NCBI GenBank assembly: GCA_023418255.1
Contig: JAEZZZ010000113.1
Location: 1 to 27,919, forward strand
Direction of reading: 5' to 3'
Origin: Bacteroidota bacterium
GTDB lineage: Bacteria > Bacteroidota > Bacteroidia > Bacteroidales > Dysgonomonadaceae
DNA length: 27,919 bases
This document shows positions 24,227 to 27,919 of this stretch, one piece after another. The number at the start of each line of letters is the position of its first letter. Positions within the stretch are counted from its first letter, which is position 1. Position numbers and translations under genes: made by a program. The notes under the pieces are model-generated. The model ran no database searches, was not told the origin of the DNA, and was given only the letters and a program-made list of their open reading frames with translations.

Positions 24227-25683
24227 AAAAACTTCGTCCCATCATGTTTGTCGGCACCGGTTCCGATGTCGGGAAATCGGTTATTAACACCGGATTTTGT
24301 CGCATCTTTTTACAAGATGGATATAAACCAGCACCGTTTAAAGCGCAAAACATGTCGTTAAACAGCTACGCAACGGTAAACAATTTGGAAATGGGACGCG
24401 CGCAAGCAGTACAAGCCGAAGCGTGTGCCATTGATTGCATGGTCGAGATGAATCCTATTTTGCTGAAACCATCAAGCCATCAGGTGTCTCAAGTGATTCT
24501 CAACGGAAAGCCGATTGGCAACAAATCGGCACAAGAATATTTCAACGAAACCGATCGTGACAGCCTATTTGAAAATGTGATGAAGTCGTTTCACAGATTG
24601 GCAAACAAATACAATCCCATCGTTATCGAAGGTGCCGGAAGCATTTCGGAAATGAATCTTTGGGATAAAGACATTGTCAATATGCGTGTGGCGTTGCACA
24701 CCAACGCCGCCACTTATCTGGTAGCCGACATCGACAAAGGCGGCGTTTTTGCGAGCGTATATGGCTCCATTCATCTGTTGCCGCCGAAAGAGCGCGCCGC
24801 CATTGAGGGTATCATTATCAATAAGTTTAGAGGAGACATTAAACTGTTTGAAGAGGGTAGAAATATCCTCGAAAAAATTACCGGGAAACCCGTTGTGGGC
24901 GTGGTTCCATACAGTCAGGAACTTTTTATCGAACAAGAAGACAGCGTAATCATCGATAACAAAGCGGCAACATCAGCCATCGGGAAAATTAATGTGGGCG
25001 TGGTGTTGCTGAAACATCTTTCCAATTTTACCGACTTCAACCTGCTGGAAAAAACACCGAATATACATCTTTTCTATTCCAACAAACCCGATGAACTGCA
25101 AAAAGCGGATATTCTGATTATTCCCGGGTCCAAAAACACGCTTTCGGATTTATCCACGCTTCGTGAGAAGAAAATAGACCGCGTAATCTTGTCGCACCAT
25201 CACGCGAAGCGTCCGCTATATGGCATTTGTGGTGGCTATCAGATGATGGGAAAAGAGATTCGCGATCCAGATGGTGTGGAAGGCAGCATCGCGTCGCTTC
25301 CCGGATTAGGAATTTTTCCAACCATCACAACGCTGACAAAAGAAAAACAGACACGGCAGTGCAATTTCACATTTTTGGAAAACTCGATAGAAGGCAAAGG
25401 GTATGAAATCCACATGGGAAATACACCTTCCGAAAAACCACTTTGCCGCATGAGCAATGGTGAAGAAGACGGATATTATCTAAATGCCAAAACATGGGGA
25501 ACCTATATTCACGGCATTTTCGACAATCGTTCCGTGGTGCGTCATATCATGCGTCAGATTGACGCCAATTTTGACGTAACGATTAATTACGCGGCACTAA
25601 AAGAGAAAGGCTACGATGATTTGGCACAGATGATTCGCGACAATGTGGATGTTTCGTTTATCTATAAAAGCATGCGACGATGA
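24223..25683 (+). CDS. cbiP: Adenosylcobyric acid synthase, glutamine-hydrolysing
   Basis: Amidates the b, d, e and g side chains of adenosylcobyrinic acid a,c-diamide using glutamine and ATP, giving adenosylcobyric acid. The 486-residue protein has the CobQ/CbiP layout. A dethiobiotin-synthetase-like ATPase domain starts with the P-loop GTGSDVGKS (11-19), followed by PFKAQNMSLNS and EMGRAQAVQAEA. A type I glutaminase domain (about 255-450) has nucleophile Cys336 in YGICGGYQMMG, the GYEIHMG segment and catalytic His430 in GTYIHGIF. Both catalytic centres look intact. It overlaps cobC and cobD by four bases each. The symbol cobQ is used for the same family in aerobic-pathway organisms. Confidence 0.95.
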   Translation: MKKLRPIMFVGTGSDVGKSVINTGFCRIFLQDGYKPAPFKAQNMSLNSYATVNNLEMGRAQAVQAEACAIDCMVEMNPILLKPSSHQVSQVILNGKPIGNKSAQEYFNETDRDSLFENVMKSFHRLANKYNPIVIEGAGSISEMNLWDKDIVNMRVALHTNAATYLVADIDKGGVFASVYGSIHLLPPKERAAIEGIIINKFRGDIKLFEEGRNILEKITGKPVVGVVPYSQELFIEQEDSVIIDNKAATSAIGKINVGVVLLKHLSNFTDFNLLEKTPNIHLFYSNKPDELQKADILIIPGSKNTLSDLSTLREKKIDRVILSHHHAKRPLYGICGGYQMMGKEIRDPDGVEGSIASLPGLGIFPTITTLTKEKQTRQCNFTFLENSIEGKGYEIHMGNTPSEKPLCRMSNGEEDGYYLNAKTWGTYIHGIFDNRSVVRHIMRQIDANFDVTINYAALKEKGYDDLAQMIRDNVDVSFIYKSMRR

Positions 25684-26702
25684 TTACCGGACACGGAAAC
25701 GACATATATGATTTTGAAGGAAAAATAAAAGCTGACTTCAGTTCCAACATTGCCTATCGCAACGCTTCCGCACGGATTATAGAGCATTTGAAGACCAAGC
25801 TGGACAGCATCATTCACTATCCCGACCCTAACGCGTCGAGGCTAAAAGAGCGGATTGCTCATCATCATGGGCTGAACACCGAAAATATTTTAATCACCAA
25901 CGGTTCGGCCGAAGCGTTTTATTTGCTGGCACATTATTTTGCCCAGAAAAAAACGCTTATACCTTATCCGTCCTTCGCGGAATATGAAGATGCTTGCAGG
26001 CTTTTTAAACACAAATTGCATTTTGTAGCCATCGAAAAGCTGAAAGGCGAAAACATCGTAAATGTTGAAACCGTATGGATAGGAAATCCAAACAATCCCG
26101 ATGGCATTCACACAGCCGCGGAAACGATTGCCGGATGGTGCGTCAATTTTCCAAAAACAGTTTTTATCATCGATACGGCATACGCTACACTATCGACAAT
26201 CTGCGACGATGTAACGCTTTTGCATGGTCAATATTCCAATCTCATCACAGTGCACTCGCTCACAAAAGCATTTGCCATAGCGGGTTTGCGTCTGGGATAT
26301 ATCGTAGCCGACTCACATATCATTGCCGCGTTAGACGCGTTGCGCACACCATGGACAGTAAACAGCCTGGCGCAAGAAGCAGGACATTTTATCATGCGAC
26401 ATTATGCTGAGTTACACCCCAACGCAGGCATGATGTGTACACAATCGCGCCACTTGCAACAGGCACTATCCGAAATAGAGGAATTGGAAGTGAAATGGTC
26501 TGCCTGCCACTATTTTTTGGTTAAAATGCGAAAAGGGACTGCCGCCCAATTAAAAATATTTTTAATTGATAATCATGGCATTTTAATTCGTAATGCTGAT
26601 AATTTCAGAGGGCTTACGCCCCAACACTTTCGTCTTGCTGTACAGACAAATGATAAAAACAGTGCCTTGATTAAGGCACTTAAAAATTATTTTGCACGAT
26701 GA
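25680..26702 (+). CDS. cobD: Threonine-phosphate decarboxylase CobD-type, PLP-dependent
   Basis: Decarboxylates L-threonine O-3-phosphate to (R)-1-amino-2-propanol phosphate, the linker attached by CbiB. The 340-residue class I/II aminotransferase-fold enzyme has PLP-binding Lys196 in SLTKAFAIAGLRLGY, with Arg204 as the likely carboxylate-binding residue. It also has Asp165 in FIIDTAYAT and the GNPNNPDG motif at 135-142, all intact. Histidinol-phosphate aminotransferases share this fold, but position between cbiP and cbiB with four-base overlaps on both sides settles the call. The L-threonine kinase that supplies its substrate (PduX or BluE type) is not recognisable in this window. Confidence 0.93.
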   Translation: MITGHGNDIYDFEGKIKADFSSNIAYRNASARIIEHLKTKLDSIIHYPDPNASRLKERIAHHHGLNTENILITNGSAEAFYLLAHYFAQKKTLIPYPSFAEYEDACRLFKHKLHFVAIEKLKGENIVNVETVWIGNPNNPDGIHTAAETIAGWCVNFPKTVFIIDTAYATLSTICDDVTLLHGQYSNLITVHSLTKAFAIAGLRLGYIVADSHIIAALDALRTPWTVNSLAQEAGHFIMRHYAELHPNAGMMCTQSRHLQQALSEIEELEVKWSACHYFLVKMRKGTAAQLKIFLIDNHGILIRNADNFRGLTPQHFRLAVQTNDKNSALIKALKNYFAR

Positions 26703-27652
26703 TTGTTTCGCTCTTTTCACTCTATGATCTCCTCATTCCGCTCATCGTCGGATTTGTGCTGGACGCACTTGTGGGCGACCCCTATTGGATGCCACATCCC
26801 ATAAGGCTCTTTGGGAAGATGATTGCCTTTTTTGAGCATATTTTCAATCGAGGAAAGAGACGAAAAGTAAAAGGTGCTTTTACGGCAATTCTTCTCGTTT
26901 CCGTTGTTTTTGGGACACTTTACATACTTAATCTCCTTCTCAAAGAATACAGCATCATAAAAAACAGCATCAATTCCATCCTCTTTTTCTATGCGCTCAG
27001 CAACCGCAATCTAATTGACGAAGCATTGAAGGTGGAACGAAAAGTGACGCGGAACAAACTGGAAGACGCGCGTCGGCAACTGAGCCAAATTGTCGGTCGC
27101 GACACGTCGCAACTCTCTTTTCATCAAATTCGAATGGCTACGCTCGAAACAATGTCTGAAAATCTGAGCGACGGCATTGTCGCGCCCATTTTTTTCTATG
27201 CCATTGGGGGCATACCACTGATGATGGCGTATAAAATGATTAACACGCTGGACTCGATGATTGGTTACAAGAATGATCGATATGAACAATTTGGCTGGTT
27301 TGCTGCGCGCATTTTGGACGATGGGGCAAACTTTATTCCTGCCCGCCTGACAGCTTTTTTTATGGTCATGGTGCCCCCATCACTTCGAGGATGGCGGTTT
27401 GTCCGGTGCTACGCGCGCTGTCACAAAAGTCCCAATTCAGGCTTTCCGGAATCGGCATTGGCAGGCATTTTAGACTGTCGTTTTGGCGGCCCCAACATCT
27501 ATCATGGCGTGATGGTGGACAAACCTTATATTGGCAATAATCCGCGCGAACTAACCCATGAAGACATACTGTGTACCGTATGGGTTAATATTCGGGTCAG
27601 CCTGACATGCGTTGTGGCAGTTATAGTTGTTTTATATCTATGTTTTTATTAG
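26699..27652 (+). CDS. cbiB: Adenosylcobinamide-phosphate synthase CbiB
   Basis: Inner-membrane enzyme that joins adenosylcobyric acid to aminopropanol phosphate, giving adenosylcobinamide phosphate. The 317-residue protein opens with a membrane helix and the family motif LDALVGDPYWMPHPIRLFGK. It continues with SLRN-type helices, the ETMSENLSDGIVAPIFFYAI block, YKMINTLDSMIGYKN and a C-terminal SGFPESALAGILDCRFGGPN block, and ends with a hydrophobic segment (VVAVIVVLYLCFY). It overlaps cobD by four bases and is the last gene of the riboswitch-led unit. No convincing T-tailed hairpin follows. Confidence 0.94.
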   Translation: MIVSLFSLYDLLIPLIVGFVLDALVGDPYWMPHPIRLFGKMIAFFEHIFNRGKRRKVKGAFTAILLVSVVFGTLYILNLLLKEYSIIKNSINSILFFYALSNRNLIDEALKVERKVTRNKLEDARRQLSQIVGRDTSQLSFHQIRMATLETMSENLSDGIVAPIFFYAIGGIPLMMAYKMINTLDSMIGYKNDRYEQFGWFAARILDDGANFIPARLTAFFMVMVPPSLRGWRFVRCYARCHKSPNSGFPESALAGILDCRFGGPNIYHGVMVDKPYIGNNPRELTHEDILCTVWVNIRVSLTCVVAVIVVLYLCFY

Positions 27653-27730
27653 ACGCTCTCTATCTCACTAAAAGGTGCATTTTCCTCCTTTCCTTTAGGG
27701 AGGGATATATTCCCTATTGTCCCAAAAGGA

Positions 27731-27763
27731 ATTGCTTCGTCACTTCGCTCCATCGCAATGACG
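27731..27763. repeat. Palindromic intergenic repeat
   Basis: This segment contains two overlapping inverted repeats: ATTGC (27731-27735) with GCAAT, and CGTCA (27738-27742) with TGACG (27759-27763). Similar TTCGTCACTTCG...GCAATGACG sequences are, from memory, dispersed between genes in several bacterial genomes. Whether other copies exist in this genome cannot be seen from the window. Confidence 0.4.
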
Positions 27764-27795
27764 CTTCTTTTAATCACTTATAAAAACATCTTATG

Positions 27796-27919
27796 TAGGG
27801 TCTGCTGAATAATATATATAAGTAGTAAAAATCAGCAAATTAGTTGTTTTAAAATTTGCACAACTGCAAGAAATTGAGTATTTTTACTTCATAATCCTTG
27901 CATTTTATGATACGATACA
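27796..27919 (+). mobile_element. Left end of an insertion sequence, cut by the window
   Basis: From about 27796 (TAGGGTCTGCTGAATAA) the sequence turns AT-rich and non-coding for about 110 bases and leads to an ATG at 27907. GTCTGCTGAA-type ends followed by such a leader are what I recall for Bacteroidetes IS5-like elements. The matching right end is outside the window, so the boundary is a guess. Confidence 0.4.
27907..27919 (+). CDS. Start of a probable IS transposase, truncated by the window end
   Basis: Only ATG ATA CGA TAC and one further base are visible, giving Met-Ile-Arg-Tyr. This is the usual beginning (MIRYT...) of a common Bacteroidetes IS5-like transposase, and the preceding sequence looks like an IS left end. 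Four residues are too few for a firm call. Confidence 0.35.

Noticed and set aside
1..27919. CRISPR array, tRNA or rRNA genes.
   Set aside because: No regularly spaced direct repeats of CRISPR form, and no tRNA cloverleaf or rRNA sequence, were noticed on reading; a tRNA scan was not possible.

Overview
The window looks like chromosomal DNA from a low-GC Bacteroidales bacterium; no genus can be fixed from it. The evidence is a SusC/SusD pair, promoters of the Bacteroidetes type (TAnnTTTG) with weak or absent Shine-Dalgarno signals, a Bacteroidetes-type cobalamin riboswitch, and relics of IS and mobilization genes of kinds common in this group.

Layout. (1) 1-740 (-): decayed IS30-family transposase, cut by the window edge, with a palindromic terminator at its right side. 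(2) 847-1839 (+): class II fructose-bisphosphate aldolase with its own terminator. (3) 1934-3433: gene-poor scar holding a MobV-type relaxase remnant and an IS5-type transposase fragment. (4) 3434-11334 (+): small polysaccharide-utilization locus, SusC, SusD, then a secreted GH9 glycoside hydrolase fused to a polysaccharide-deacetylase-like domain, with a strong hairpin between SusD and the enzyme. (5) 11411-13474 (-): groES-groEL. (6) 13780-18291 (+): first corrinoid unit: a DPH6-like PP-loop ATPase, btuF, cobO, btuC, btuD and a histidine phosphatase. (7) 18404-27652 (+): second corrinoid unit, preceded by a cobalamin riboswitch: btuB, a small secreted DUF4430 (transcobalamin-C-terminal-like) protein, cobU, cobT, cobS, cobC, cbiP/cobQ, cobD, cbiB. 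(8) 27653-27919: palindromic repeat and the left end of another IS, whose transposase is cut by the window end.

How the genes work together. BtuB imports corrinoids across the outer membrane, BtuF binds them in the periplasm and BtuCD moves them into the cytoplasm. CobO adenosylates the corrin, CbiP amidates it, CobD and CbiB make and attach the aminopropanol-phosphate arm, CobU activates it, CobT activates the lower-ligand base, and CobS and CobC (in either order) finish the nucleotide loop. This is uptake, salvage and late assembly; no corrin-ring genes are in the window. The least understood members are the DPH6-like ATPase heading the uptake unit and the DUF4430 protein next to btuB. All family assignments come from reading the proteins; no database search was run.
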